Assembly: GCA_902620425.1 (NCBI GenBank)
Contig: CACNHX010000007.1
Location: 1 to 64,000, forward strand
DNA: 64,000 bases
Source of the DNA: an uncultured Alphaproteobacteria bacterium
GTDB lineage: Bacteria; Pseudomonadota; Alphaproteobacteria; HIMB59; GCA-002718135
Reading direction: 5' to 3'
Part shown: positions 35,412 through 44,879 of the stretch, piece by piece
Position numbering within the stretch: position 1 is the stretch's first letter
How the letters are laid out: every line of letters begins with the position of its first letter
The notes under the pieces: model-generated
Told to the model about the DNA's origin: nothing
Seen by the model: the letters and a program-made list of their open reading frames with translations, nothing else
Database searches by the model: none
Made by a program: the position numbers and the translations under genes

Positions 35412-35455
35412 GTTTTATGGACAAATCTAATAAATAAAGTATCAGACATTTCATA

Positions 35456-36028
35456 ATGATAACAAATTATGAAAGAATTTTAGATATAATTTTAGATGAT
35501 CTAATCCCATTAACAAAAATTTCAATTAATGAAGGAAATAAAATATTTGGTGGATTTATTGTTAAAAAATCTGACCTAAGTCTTGTTTGTCTAGGCACAA
35601 ACCAGGAAATCAAAAATCCTTTATTTCACGGAGAAATTTCAACTCTTTTTAATTTATTTGAAAAAAAACTGTTTAATACAAAAGATTATTACTTCATAAG
35701 TACACATCAGCCTTGTTCTATGTGTTTATCAGCTATAACCTGGTCTGGATTTGACAATTTTTACTATTTTTTTTCCTATACCGATACAAAAGAAGGTTTT
35801 CATATTCCTCACGATCTTAAAATTTTGACAGAAGTATTTAAAATCAAAGATGGTAAATATAATATTAATAATGATTATTGGGAGAGTTTCTCAATTTTAT
35901 CGGAAATTAAAAGATTAGGCATAGAGGGCTCATTATCAGATAAAATATATCAGATCAAAGAAGAGTACCAAAAAATGTCAGAAATTTATCAAAAATCAAA
36001 AATTGATAATAAAATTCCTCTAAATTAA
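35456..36028 (+). CDS. Nucleoside/guanine deaminase-like protein
   Basis: A 190-residue member of the cytidine-deaminase-like superfamily. Zinc and catalytic residues are visible: H58-G-E60 (FHGEIST) and PCSMC with C87 and C90. The helix after PCSMC (LSAITWSGFDNFYYFFSY) resembles guanine deaminases and tRNA adenosine deaminase-like proteins, but the N-terminus and a Lys/Tyr-rich C-terminal extension (from about 150) are unusual. Substrate unknown. It sits between the sRNA terminator and the glycine riboswitch, so it is probably a single transcription unit. Confidence 0.82.
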   Translation: MITNYERILDIILDDLIPLTKISINEGNKIFGGFIVKKSDLSLVCLGTNQEIKNPLFHGEISTLFNLFEKKLFNTKDYYFISTHQPCSMCLSAITWSGFDNFYYFFSYTDTKEGFHIPHDLKILTEVFKIKDGKYNINNDYWESFSILSEIKRLGIEGSLSDKIYQIKEEYQKMSEIYQKSKIDNKIPLN

Positions 36029-36061
36029 TTGTTAAATTATAAAAATAAGTATACAAATAAT

Positions 36062-36204
36062 TAACGGGAGATACTGAAATTTCAGAGCCGAAGGAGCAAC
36101 GACCCGGAAACTCTCAGGCACAATGGACCGTTAAAAAAAAACTCTGGAAAAGAGCATTTAGCTCTACCGAAGGTGAAAAGCTCTCAGGTAAAAAGACAGA
36201 GGGG
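36062..36204 (+). promoter_or_regulatory. Tandem glycine riboswitch (gcvT element)
   Basis: Two glycine aptamers lie in series before gcvT. Aptamer 1 is closed by P1 TAACGG (36062-36067) with CCGTTA (36128-36133) and contains the conserved GAGAT/CCGAAGGAGCAA and AAACTCTCAGGCA segments. Aptamer 2 is closed by CTCTG (36142-36146) with CAGAG (36197-36201) and contains ACCGAAGGTGAAAAGCTCTC. A short A-rich linker joins them. No terminator lies between aptamer 2 and the start, and the ribosome site GGAG (36211-36214) follows at once, so control is likely at translation start, turning on gcvTHP when glycine is abundant. Confidence 0.97.
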
Positions 36205-36221
36205 TAGCTTGGAGAATTTAT

Positions 36222-37346
36222 TTGAACCAGTTACCATTAGACATTCCACTGAAAAATTTTCATCAAAATAATGGTGCAAAGATATTGCCATTTGCAGGTT
36301 TTAATATGCCTATTAATTATAAAACTGGAATAATTAATGAACACAAAAATGTCAGAAACCACTCTGGTATTTTTGATGTTAGTCATATGGGGCAAATTTT
36401 AATTGAAAATAATGAATCGTATTTACATAAATTAGAAAAATATATTCCATTACAATTAAAAAATTTAATTAAAAATAGATCGCATTATTCATTTTTGCTC
36501 AATAAAGATGGCGGTGTTATTGATGATCTAATTATTTCGAATATTGATATTAAAGATAAGCCATATTTGTATATTGTTTATAATGCATCTCGAAAAAAAG
36601 AAGACGAAGAAATATTTTTTTCTTGTACTCCTAATGCAGAAAAAATTTATAACAAAAATTGTTTATTTGCGATTCAGGGGCCTGACTCTATTAATGTTTT
36701 AAAAAATATTATTGATATTCCAAATAATATGAATTTTTTTGATATTTTAATAAGTAAATACGATAACAATGAAATAATAGTAAGTAGATCAGGTTATACT
36801 GGTGAAGATGGTTTTGAACTTTCTATTCCAAATGAAAGTGCAGAAAATTTAATTACTGATTTACTTAAAAATGAAAATACAATGCTTTGTGGTTTAGGTT
36901 CTAGAGATTCATTGAGGCTTGAGGCTGGATTAAGTTTATATGGTCATGAATTAAATGAAAATATTACACCAATTGAAGCTGGTTTATCATGGGCTCTAGA
37001 TAAAGAAAGATTAGAAGATAAAAATTTAAATGGAAATAAGATTTTATCTGATCAATTAAAAAACAATTTATCTAATAAAAAAATAGGTTTAATTTCAACA
37101 AATAAATCAATGCTAAGAGATGGAATGACTTTATTCGATAACAATAATAATGAAATTGGAAAAATTACAAGTGGATGCTTCTCTCCTAATCTTAACAAAT
37201 CAATTGCTATCGGTTACATAAAATCTGAATTCAATACTGATAATCCAATTTTTTGTGAAATTAGAAAAAAATTAGAATTAGTAAAAATTAATAATCTACC
37301 TTTTGTAAAAAAAAATTACAAAAAAAATGGGAGCGTATATGAGTGA
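36222..37346 (+). CDS. gcvT: Aminomethyltransferase, glycine cleavage T protein
   Basis: A 374-residue T protein that moves the one-carbon unit from lipoyl-bound aminomethyl to tetrahydrofolate, releasing ammonia. The N-terminal KILPFAGFNMPINYK, GIFDVSHMGQI, the SRSGYTGEDGFELSIP segment and GLGSRDSLRLEAGLSLYGHE are diagnostic. The start is TTG 36222, eight bases after GGAG. It is the first gene of the riboswitch-controlled gcvTHP operon. It is clearly distinct from the DmdA-type homologue at 56521. Confidence 0.95.
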   Translation: MNQLPLDIPLKNFHQNNGAKILPFAGFNMPINYKTGIINEHKNVRNHSGIFDVSHMGQILIENNESYLHKLEKYIPLQLKNLIKNRSHYSFLLNKDGGVIDDLIISNIDIKDKPYLYIVYNASRKKEDEEIFFSCTPNAEKIYNKNCLFAIQGPDSINVLKNIIDIPNNMNFFDILISKYDNNEIIVSRSGYTGEDGFELSIPNESAENLITDLLKNENTMLCGLGSRDSLRLEAGLSLYGHELNENITPIEAGLSWALDKERLEDKNLNGNKILSDQLKNNLSNKKIGLISTNKSMLRDGMTLFDNNNNEIGKITSGCFSPNLNKSIAIGYIKSEFNTDNPIFCEIRKKLELVKINNLPFVKKNYKKNGSVYE

Positions 37347-37710
37347 AAAAAAATACACAAAAGATCATGAATGGGTTTCAATTGAAAATGAAATTGCCAC
37401 AATTGGTATTAGCAATCACGCCCAAGAATCTCTTGGAGATATTGTATTTATTGAATTACCATCAGTTGGAAATTCGGTTAAAGCAAAAGATGAAATATGC
37501 GTCGTTGAATCTGTAAAAGCAGCTTCTGATATTTATGCTCCAATAGATGGTGAAATAATTGAAGTTAATAATAATCTAGAAAATGACGCTGCTATTATTA
37601 ATCAAGATGCAGAAAACGATGGATGGATTTTTAAAATGAAAATTTCTGATTCAAATCAATATTCTGATCTTATGTCAGAAGATGAGTATAAACAATTTTT
37701 GGAACAATAG
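37339..37710 (+). CDS. gcvH: Glycine cleavage H protein
   Basis: A 123-residue lipoyl carrier that shuttles the aminomethyl group between P, T and L proteins. The lipoylated lysine is K60 in VVESVKAASDIYAP. YTKDHEWVSIEN (6-17) and the Gly-rich NDGWIFKMKI near the end are typical. ATG 37339 follows GGGAGCG; an in-frame ATG at 37327 would add MGAY but lacks a ribosome site. It overlaps gcvT by eight bases and abuts gcvP. Confidence 0.96.
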   Translation: MSEKKYTKDHEWVSIENEIATIGISNHAQESLGDIVFIELPSVGNSVKAKDEICVVESVKAASDIYAPIDGEIIEVNNNLENDAAIINQDAENDGWIFKMKISDSNQYSDLMSEDEYKQFLEQ

Positions 37711-40563
37711 ATGATTGAAATAGATAAATTTGTTAGCAGACATATAGGGCCTAGAAATGAAGATATTGGAGAAATGCTCAAATTAATAAATTGCTCTTCA
37801 TTAGATGAATTAATTGAAAAAACTGTACCTAATCATATCATTTTTAAAGACAAACTTAAATTTCGACCTGGTATGTCTGAAGAGTTTAATAAAATTAATA
37901 CTCAACTTTTATCTTTAAAAAATAATTTCAAAAAAACTTATATTGGAATGGGTTATTATAATACTATTACACCTAGCGTTATTTTAAGAAATATTCTTGA
38001 AAATCCAGGATGGTATACTGCTTACACACCTTATCAACCAGAAGTAAGTCAGGGCAGGTTGGAAATGTTAATGAATTTTCAACAAATGATAATTGATTTG
38101 ACTGGAATGGATATTGCAAATGCATCTTTACTTGATGAAAGTACTGCGGCAGCTGAAGCTATGATGATGGCTTTTAAAATTAAAAAAAGTGCAAAGTTTA
38201 CTTTTTGTGTTCAAAATAAATGCCATCCACAAACACTATCTGTCTTAAAAACAAGAGCTAAGCCCCTAGGTATAAAAATTATATTTGATAATCCAGATAA
38301 TGATACATTTGGTTGTTTAATTCAAAATCCAGACACTTACGGAGAAATTGCAAATCTCAACGATTTAATAAATATAAATAAATCTCACGATGCGTTATCA
38401 ATCATAGCAGCTGATATAATGAGTTTGGTAATTATGAAATCACCAAAAGATTTTGGAGCTGATATAGTTGTTGGGAGTACACAAAGGTTTGGTGTTCCAA
38501 TGGGTCTAGGAGGCCCTCATGCAGCATATTTTGCAACATTAGATGAATACAAAAGAATGATACCTGGAAGACTAATTGGCGTGTCAGTTGATCGTACTAA
38601 TAAAAGATCTTACAGAATGGCTCTTCAAACGCGTGAGCAACACATTAGAAGGGAAAAAGCTACAAGTAATATATGTACTGCACAAGCTTTATTAGCAATT
38701 ATATCTGCTTCATATGCAATATATCATGGTCCAACTAGATTAAAAAATATTGCTGAGGACATTCATTATAAGTCTAGATATCTAAAGAAATCATTAGAGA
38801 TATTAAATTTTGAAGTAAAATCTAAAAATTATTTTGATACCTTATTAATAAAAGATACAAAATCTAAATACTGGGTAAATAAATCTATAGACAATGGTAT
38901 AAATTTTAGATTTGTAAATGACGATCATTTTTCTATTTCCTTAGATGAAACTACATCACTACAAGATGTAGATAATTTAATTAAATTTTTTAATGAAAAT
39001 AATAATGAAATATATGCAGAAGAAATTGAAAGTAAAATTGAAGATTCGATTTTCAAAAGTGATTTAGATAGAAAAGACAAAATATTAACTCATCCTGTAT
39101 TTAATATCTATCATTCTGAAACAGAAATGATGAGATATTTAAAAAAATTAGAAAATAAAGACGTAGCTTTAAATAGATCAATGATACCTCTAGGATCTTG
39201 TACTATGAAATTAAATGCGGCATCTGAAATGCTTCCAATTACTTTACCAGGTTTTTCAAATGCGCATCCTTTCTTAGAGCCTCATCAACGTGAGGGATAT
39301 AATGAAATGATGAGTGAATTAATATCGATGTTAAAAGATATTACTGGTTTTGACGCTGTTTCACTTCAACCTAATGCAGGAGCACAAGGTGAGTTTGCCG
39401 GTTTATTAGCTATACAAAAATATCATGAGAAAAATTCAGATACTAAAAGAAATATTTGTATAATTCCTAAAAGTGCCCATGGAACTAATCCAGCTAGTGC
39501 GCAGATGTGCGGTATGGATATTTTAATTGTAAACTGTGATGACAAAGGTAATGTAGATTTAACTCACTTAGATAAAAAAATAGAAGAGGCAGGTGATAGA
39601 CTGTCTGCTTTAATGATTACATATCCATCAACACATGGTGTATTTGAGGAAAGTATTGTTGAGATTTGTAACAAAATTCATGATGCTGGTGGGCAAGTGT
39701 ATCTTGATGGCGCTAATTATAATGCAATGGTTGGAGTAGCTAAACCAGGTAAATTTGGACCTGATGTATGCCATATGAATCTCCATAAGACATTTTGCAT
39801 ACCTCATGGAGGAGGTGGGCCTGGAGTTGGTGCTATAGGATTAAAAAAACATTTAGCAGATTTTGCTCCTGGACATCCCATGTTTAAAAATGAAATAGGT
39901 TTAACCACTCAGGAGGCAGTTTCAGCTGCACCCTGGGGAAGTGCATCTATATTACCTATTTCATATTCTTATATATCTATGATGGGTGACGATGGTTTAA
40001 AATTAGCAACTCAAGTAGCAATATTAAATGCTAATTATATTAAAGAAAGATTAAAAAATTATTACCCCATTTTATATACTGGTAAGAATAATATGGTGGC
40101 TCATGAATTCATTATTGATATCAGGCCATTTAAACAAGAATTAAATATTTCAGATGAAGATATTGCTAAAAGACTAATTGATTATGGATTTCATGCACCT
40201 ACAATGTCTTTTCCTGTTCCTGGTACTCTTATGATTGAGCCTACTGAAAGTGAATCAAAAGAGGAGCTAGATAGATTTTGTGAAGCAATGATTTCTATTC
40301 ACAATGAAATCATTATGATTAGAGATGGTAAATTTGATAAAGTAGACAATCCTATAAAAAATGCCCCTCATACCATTGAAGAAGTATCTTCTGACAATTG
40401 GGATCACAAATATTCCCGAAAAGATGCTGCCTACCCGCATGCTTATTTGATAAATAATAAATACTGGAGTCCAGTTAGTAGAATTGATAATGTATACGGT
40501 GATAGAAATTTATTTTGTGTTTGTCCTCCAATTGATGAATACGAAGAGGCTAAAACAGGATAA
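37711..40563 (+). CDS. gcvP: Glycine dehydrogenase (decarboxylating), P protein
   Basis: A 950-residue, single-chain PLP decarboxylase fusing the P1 and P2 halves. The PLP lysine is K693 in MNLHKTFCIPHGGGGPG. N-terminal RHIGPRNEDIGEML (10-23), YTPYQPEVSQGRLE and PLGSCTMKLNAASEM are P-protein hallmarks. It decarboxylates glycine and loads GcvH. It begins right after the gcvH stop. The L protein (lipoamide dehydrogenase) is not in this window and is usually shared with other complexes. Confidence 0.97.
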   Translation: MIEIDKFVSRHIGPRNEDIGEMLKLINCSSLDELIEKTVPNHIIFKDKLKFRPGMSEEFNKINTQLLSLKNNFKKTYIGMGYYNTITPSVILRNILENPGWYTAYTPYQPEVSQGRLEMLMNFQQMIIDLTGMDIANASLLDESTAAAEAMMMAFKIKKSAKFTFCVQNKCHPQTLSVLKTRAKPLGIKIIFDNPDNDTFGCLIQNPDTYGEIANLNDLININKSHDALSIIAADIMSLVIMKSPKDFGADIVVGSTQRFGVPMGLGGPHAAYFATLDEYKRMIPGRLIGVSVDRTNKRSYRMALQTREQHIRREKATSNICTAQALLAIISASYAIYHGPTRLKNIAEDIHYKSRYLKKSLEILNFEVKSKNYFDTLLIKDTKSKYWVNKSIDNGINFRFVNDDHFSISLDETTSLQDVDNLIKFFNENNNEIYAEEIESKIEDSIFKSDLDRKDKILTHPVFNIYHSETEMMRYLKKLENKDVALNRSMIPLGSCTMKLNAASEMLPITLPGFSNAHPFLEPHQREGYNEMMSELISMLKDITGFDAVSLQPNAGAQGEFAGLLAIQKYHEKNSDTKRNICIIPKSAHGTNPASAQMCGMDILIVNCDDKGNVDLTHLDKKIEEAGDRLSALMITYPSTHGVFEESIVEICNKIHDAGGQVYLDGANYNAMVGVAKPGKFGPDVCHMNLHKTFCIPHGGGGPGVGAIGLKKHLADFAPGHPMFKNEIGLTTQEAVSAAPWGSASILPISYSYISMMGDDGLKLATQVAILNANYIKERLKNYYPILYTGKNNMVAHEFIIDIRPFKQELNISDEDIAKRLIDYGFHAPTMSFPVPGTLMIEPTESESKEELDRFCEAMISIHNEIIMIRDGKFDKVDNPIKNAPHTIEEVSSDNWDHKYSRKDAAYPHAYLINNKYWSPVSRIDNVYGDRNLFCVCPPIDEYEEAKTG

Positions 40564-40606
40564 TTATTATTTATCAATTAATTAAAATATTAATTTAATA
40601 ATAAGT

Positions 40607-41635
40607 ATGATTTATATTAATCTTATTTTAGTTTTTTTAGTCCTGGTCGCAATCCATGAGTATGGTCATTATATAGTTGCGAGATTGTTTAAAGCTGAAG
40701 TTACAGACTTTTCAATTGGATTTGGTAAGCCTCTTTTAAAATATACAGATAGAAATGGCACTACATGGAAATTATCTCCAATTCCATTGGGTGGATATGT
40801 AAAAATCAAAGGTCTTGATAATATATTTTCTCCAAATCCTAACGATGAACAAGGATCCTTTCAATCCCTTACACTTTTTCAAAAGATATTAGTACTTTTA
40901 GCAGGAAGTATTTTTAATATTCTTAGTGCGTGGTTTGCTCTTTTCTGCATATTTTTCTTTTTTGGAATTGTTAGTTTAATGCCGATTATTGGATCAGTTA
41001 GCGAAAATTCATCAGCATTTGAAAATGATCTTAGAGAAGGAGATAGAATACTTGAAATAAATAATATTAGTATTGAAGAGTTTTCTGATATTCCAAAAGC
41101 AATTGCAAATAACCAAAGTATAAATATCTTAATTGAAAGAAATAATCAGATAATTGAAAAAAATTTTGATCTAAAATTTAATGAAGAATTAAATAGGTAT
41201 ATTATTGGAATATCTTCACCTCAAAATCCTATTATTGATAAGTACAATTTAATTGATTCAATTAAAAACTCATCTTTATTTATACCAACATATTATGCTG
41301 CTTCTTTTACATTTCTTCAACAATCTTATAAAGAAAATACATTAGGAGATCAGTTAGCTGGACCAATAGGGATCGTTAAAAATGCAGATCAAATGATGTT
41401 AGATCAGGTTAGAGGAGTTCTATTTTTATTTATTGTTATTTCTTTGTTTGTGGGGTTATTTAATTTGCTTCCTATTCCTCTTTTAGATGGTGGTCATATA
41501 ATGTATTTTATAATTAGAAGAATTTTTTCAAACTCTCTTCCTGAGTTTATTACAAGAGTTTATTTGGCTGTGGGGATAACAATAATATCTTTTCTCTTTA
41601 TAGTTGTGACTTACAACGATATTTTTTATAAATAA
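40607..41635 (+). CDS. rseP: RIP metalloprotease RseP
   Basis: A 342-residue site-2 protease that cuts within membrane segments, releasing sigma factors or clearing signal-peptide remnants. The zinc motif is HEYGH (H17, E18, H21) in membrane helix 1; a PDZ domain spans roughly 120-200; the third zinc ligand is in LLPIPLLDGGH near residue 290. In most bacteria it sits in a dxr-rseP-bamA cluster; here it follows gcvP and precedes a MazG-like gene, so the envelope cluster is split. No clear ribosome site is seen. Confidence 0.92.
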   Translation: MIYINLILVFLVLVAIHEYGHYIVARLFKAEVTDFSIGFGKPLLKYTDRNGTTWKLSPIPLGGYVKIKGLDNIFSPNPNDEQGSFQSLTLFQKILVLLAGSIFNILSAWFALFCIFFFFGIVSLMPIIGSVSENSSAFENDLREGDRILEINNISIEEFSDIPKAIANNQSINILIERNNQIIEKNFDLKFNEELNRYIIGISSPQNPIIDKYNLIDSIKNSSLFIPTYYAASFTFLQQSYKENTLGDQLAGPIGIVKNADQMMLDQVRGVLFLFIVISLFVGLFNLLPIPLLDGGHIMYFIIRRIFSNSLPEFITRVYLAVGITIISFLFIVVTYNDIFYK

Positions 41636-41653
41636 ATATTATTGGGAGATAAA

Positions 41654-42022
41654 ATGACAAATTTTGAAAAAGTAAAAGAATTTATGACAACTTTTGGTCA
41701 AGAAGTAAAAACTAGTGCTGAATTTCCAGAAAATAAAATTGTTGAATTAAGAAAAAAATTGATTGATGAAGAATTTAATGAGTTAAAAGATGCAATTAAT
41801 GATAATGATATTGTTGAAGTTGCTGATGCATTAACTGATATTTTAGTTGTAACATACGGTGCGGGTGCTGCTTTTGGTATAGATCTAGATAAATGTTTTA
41901 ACGAAGTTCATCGTAGTAATATGAGTAAACTTTCAGAGGAAGGTAAGCCAATTTATAATGAATTTGGTAAGGTTATGAAAGGCCCTAATTATTCACCTCC
42001 AGATTTGAAAAAAATAATTTAA
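41654..42022 (+). CDS. MazG-like nucleotide pyrophosphohydrolase
   Basis: A 122-residue all-alpha NTP pyrophosphatase of the MazG/HisE/dCTPase superfamily. The metal-binding motif is E39-E40-x-x-E43 (DEEFNEL) with the second acidic helix EVADALTDILVVTYGAGAAFGID (about 55-77). The C-terminal LSEEGKPIYNEFGKVMKGPNYSPPDL matches a subgroup often annotated as phosphoribosyl-ATP pyrophosphohydrolase-like. It probably cleans up non-standard nucleotides. ATG 41654 follows GGGAG; the longer frame from TTG 41642 would overlap that site. It converges on metB with a four-base overlap. Confidence 0.85.
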   Translation: MTNFEKVKEFMTTFGQEVKTSAEFPENKIVELRKKLIDEEFNELKDAINDNDIVEVADALTDILVVTYGAGAAFGIDLDKCFNEVHRSNMSKLSEEGKPIYNEFGKVMKGPNYSPPDLKKII

Positions 42023-43179
42023 ATATTTTTTAGAGCATCATCTAAAGATTTCTTTAAGTCTGAAATATCTTCAATCCCAATTGAAAGTCTTATTAGGGTA
42101 TCAGAAATTCCTAATTCATCTCTAATTTTTTTATCTATTGATGCATGTGTCATTATAGCTGGATGCTCAATTAAACTTTCAACCCCACCCAAACTTTCTG
42201 CCAGTGTAAATATTTGAATTGTTTCAAGAAATTTTTTTGCTGAATTAATATCACCAATTAATTCAATTGATAATATTCCTCCAAATCCAGTCATTTGATT
42301 TTTTGCAATTTCATAACTTGGGTTATTTTCTAGTCCAGGGTAAAATACATTTTTAATTTTAGGATGTTTTAATAAATAATTAGCAATTTCTAAGGCATTA
42401 TTATTGTGCCTCTCCATTCTTACAGCAAGTGTCTTAATTGAACGAATAAGTAAATAACAATCGAAGGGGCTAGGAACAGCACCAACTGCATTTTGAATAT
42501 ATTTAATTTTATCAGCTAAAATTTTATTATCATTTATAATTAACGCACCTCCTATTATATCAGAATGCCCACCAAGATATTTAGTTGACGAATGTATAAC
42601 AACATCAGCTCCGGAATTTAATGGTTGCTGATTATAAGGTGAGGCAAAAGTATTATCACAGACTATAATGATATTATCATCTTTCAAGCTTTCTCTAATT
42701 TTTTTTATATTTATAATTTTTAGTAATGGGTTAGAGGGCGTCTCAACCCAAATCATTTTCGTATTTTTTTTAAGATGACCTTGCCAATTATTTTCTTTAC
42801 TAAGATCGGCATATGTTACTTCCACATCTTGATTCACTGTTTTAATTTTATCAAATATTCTTCTTGTTCCACCGTAAACATCATCGCTACAAATAATTGA
42901 ATAATTTTTACCTAAAGCATCGGATAATGCAGAAATTGCTGCCATACCTGAGCTAAAAGCATATGCAAATTTACCATCTTCCAATTCAACTAATAACTTT
43001 TCTAATATATCTCTTGTTGGGTTTCCTGTTCTTGCATATTCATAAGTAAAGTCACCAGGAGAATTTTGCTTAAAAGTCGATGAAAGATGAATAGGAGGCA
43101 TTACTGCACCAGTAGTTTCATCAGCGCCATGACCTGAATGAATTACTTTAGAATTAAATTTTTTATCTTTAGTTTTCAT
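42019..43179 (-). CDS. metB: Cystathionine gamma-synthase / gamma-lyase-type enzyme
   Basis: A 386-residue Cys/Met-metabolism PLP enzyme. The PLP lysine is K200 in HSSTKYLGGHSD; YEYARTGNPTRDILE (46-60) and ETPSNPLLKI are typical of gamma-synthases and gamma-lyases. It either makes cystathionine from an activated homoserine or splits it to cysteine; sequence by eye does not decide. It lies two bases after cysK in a cysE-cysK-metB operon, so cysteine and methionine synthesis are linked. ATG 43179 is preferred to a TTG at 43191 inside cysK. Confidence 0.87.
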   Translation of the reverse strand: MKTKDKKFNSKVIHSGHGADETTGAVMPPIHLSSTFKQNSPGDFTYEYARTGNPTRDILEKLLVELEDGKFAYAFSSGMAAISALSDALGKNYSIICSDDVYGGTRRIFDKIKTVNQDVEVTYADLSKENNWQGHLKKNTKMIWVETPSNPLLKIINIKKIRESLKDDNIIIVCDNTFASPYNQQPLNSGADVVIHSSTKYLGGHSDIIGGALIINDNKILADKIKYIQNAVGAVPSPFDCYLLIRSIKTLAVRMERHNNNALEIANYLLKHPKIKNVFYPGLENNPSYEIAKNQMTGFGGILSIELIGDINSAKKFLETIQIFTLAESLGGVESLIEHPAIMTHASIDKKIRDELGISDTLIRLSIGIEDISDLKKSLDDALKNI

Positions 43180-43181
43180 TA

Positions 43182-44180
43182 TTACATCCAATCGGCATAA
43201 GGTAAATTTTTGGAAATCAAATATTCTTTATTAAACATCTTATCATAATATTTATTTGCATCATCACAAAGTATTGTCGCAATTTTTTTTCCCTTACCCA
43301 TTGATTTGGCCAGTTTTACTGCACCGCATATATTTACTCCAGAACTTAATCCTAGAAATAATCCGTCTGTTTTCATAATTTTAAATAGCATTTCCATACA
43401 TTCTTGATCGGAAACAAAAAATGATTGGTCTACAAGACAATTTTCTAAATTTTTTGTTACTCTGGCTTGTCCAATACCTTCTGTAATTGATTCCTCTCCT
43501 TTTTTTTCTGGTTTACCATTAGTAAAATAATTAAACATTGATGATCCTTGTGAATCTGTACAAGCGATAATAATTTTTTTATTTTTTGATTTTAACCCAA
43601 CACTCACACCGGTTAAAGTTCCTCCAGTTCCAATTGCACATGTGAAACCATCTATTTTACCATCTGTTTGTTTAAAAATTTCTGCAGATGTTGTTTTTTC
43701 ATGAAATTTGTAGTTAGCTAAATTTTCAAATTGACCAGCCCAAAAAGTTTTTTTACCTGTTTGTTTTTCAATATCTTTAGCTAATTTTTGCGATACTTTT
43801 TGATAGTTACCAGGATCGGAATATGGTTTTGCATCAACTAAATGAAGTTTTGCTCCCATATTTTTTAGTATATCTCTTTTAGATTGAACGGTTATGTTAG
43901 GCATTACAATTTCTAGATTATAATTTTTTGCATTACAAACTAATGCTAAGCCTATTCCTGTATTCCCAAAAGTACCTTCAACGACAGTTCCACCTGGTTC
44001 TAATAATTTTCTTTCTTCTGCATCCTCGATAATACCAAGTGCTGTTCTATCTTTCACTGAACCAGCTGGATTCATAAATTCAGCTTTACCGTATATTTCA
44101 CAACCTGAAATCTCTGAAGGGTATTTTAATTTTAATAGGGGGGTGTTACCAATTAATTGAGTAACATTATTTGTTATCAT
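43182..44180 (-). CDS. cysK: Cysteine synthase (O-acetylserine sulfhydrylase)
   Basis: A 332-residue fold-type II PLP enzyme. The PLP lysine is K43 in NPAGSVKDR; the substrate loop is TFGNTG (70-75) where most CysK have TSGNTG; the phosphate loop is GTGGTLTG near residue 188. It joins O-acetylserine with sulfide to give cysteine. The preceding cysE makes O-acetylserine, which supports CysK over cystathionine beta-synthase; with the metB-like neighbour, reverse transsulfuration remains possible. ATG 44180 overlaps the cysE 3' end. Confidence 0.88.
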   Translation of the reverse strand: MITNNVTQLIGNTPLLKLKYPSEISGCEIYGKAEFMNPAGSVKDRTALGIIEDAEERKLLEPGGTVVEGTFGNTGIGLALVCNAKNYNLEIVMPNITVQSKRDILKNMGAKLHLVDAKPYSDPGNYQKVSQKLAKDIEKQTGKKTFWAGQFENLANYKFHEKTTSAEIFKQTDGKIDGFTCAIGTGGTLTGVSVGLKSKNKKIIIACTDSQGSSMFNYFTNGKPEKKGEESITEGIGQARVTKNLENCLVDQSFFVSDQECMEMLFKIMKTDGLFLGLSSGVNICGAVKLAKSMGKGKKIATILCDDANKYYDKMFNKEYLISKNLPYADWM

Positions 44181-44742
44181 CAATATCTCTTACACCATAT
44201 GGATTAAATGAAGTATCCTTATTAATATTAATATTTTTAACTGGATTTCCTACCATTGTTGCATAAGGGGGAACATCTTTTAATACTACTGTATTAGCTC
44301 CAACTCTTGCACAACTCCCAATATTAATTGGGCCAAGAATACTTGCTCCACATCCTATGATTACATTATCCTCTATTGTTGGATGTCTTTTTGTATCTCT
44401 TTGATCATTGGAATTTTCTGCTGGACTAATTCCTCCAAGTGTAACACCATGATATAAAGTAACATTATCTCCAATTATGCTTGTTTCTCCAATAACAGTT
44501 CCCATACCATGATCAATAAATAGGTTTTTACCTATTTTAGCTGCTGGATGAATTTCAATTCCTGTTAAAAAACGACTAAATTGAGAAACTATTCTTCCTA
44601 GAGTGTAAAGATTTAAATTCCATAGATTGTTTGCTATTCTATGAAAGAAAACAGACTTCACTCCTGGGTATGTAAGCACGATGCTTAGCTTGCTTCTTGC
44701 AGCTGGATCTCTTTTAATTATTGAGTCTAAATAATCAGTCAT
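44167..44742 (-). CDS. cysE: Serine O-acetyltransferase
   Basis: A 191-residue left-handed beta-helix acetyltransferase of the short EpsC/SrpH-like type. The hexapeptide core begins [19 protein letters not shown] and continues [25 protein letters not shown], with the catalytic His in DHG and the CoA-side [18 protein letters not shown]. It makes O-acetylserine for CysK. First gene of cysE-cysK-metB. The 137-base gap before 44880 carries its promoter; I looked for a SAM riboswitch there and saw none. Confidence 0.93.
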   Translation of the reverse strand: MTDYLDSIIKRDPAARSKLSIVLTYPGVKSVFFHRIANNLWNLNLYTLGRIVSQFSRFLTGIEIHPAAKIGKNLFIDHGMGTVIGETSIIGDNVTLYHGVTLGGISPAENSNDQRDTKRHPTIEDNVIIGCGASILGPINIGSCARVGANTVVLKDVPPYATMVGNPVKNININKDTSFNPYGVRDIDDNK

Positions 44743-44829
44743 TTCGTAATGCTATTTAGTGATTATTGCATTTTTTTCAATGTAACGAGGATTTCTCTTT
44801 AAAATTTATGATTTTAATTATGTCAATTA

Positions 44830-44857
44830 TTGATAGTTTATGTAGATAAAAGATAAT
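44830..44857 (+). promoter_or_regulatory. Putative promoter of the enolase-superfamily gene
   Basis: TTGATA (44830-44835), 16 bases, GATAAT (44852-44857), each one base from the E. coli consensus hexamers. The predicted start lies about 16 bases before the ATG at 44880. Confidence 0.45.
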
Positions 44858-44879
44858 CAATATAAGATTTGCTAATTTA

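Noticed and set aside
35365-35430. 21-codon open frame (ATG after GGGAGGAA) running through the sRNA terminator
   Set aside because: It spans the terminator stem and T-run, the GGAGG is only two bases from the ATG and is locked in a hairpin loop, and the product (Phe-rich end) is a by-product of the T-tract.
44743-44879. SAM or cysteine-responsive riboswitch before cysE
   Set aside because: No conserved aptamer core or stable G/C stem could be found on either strand.
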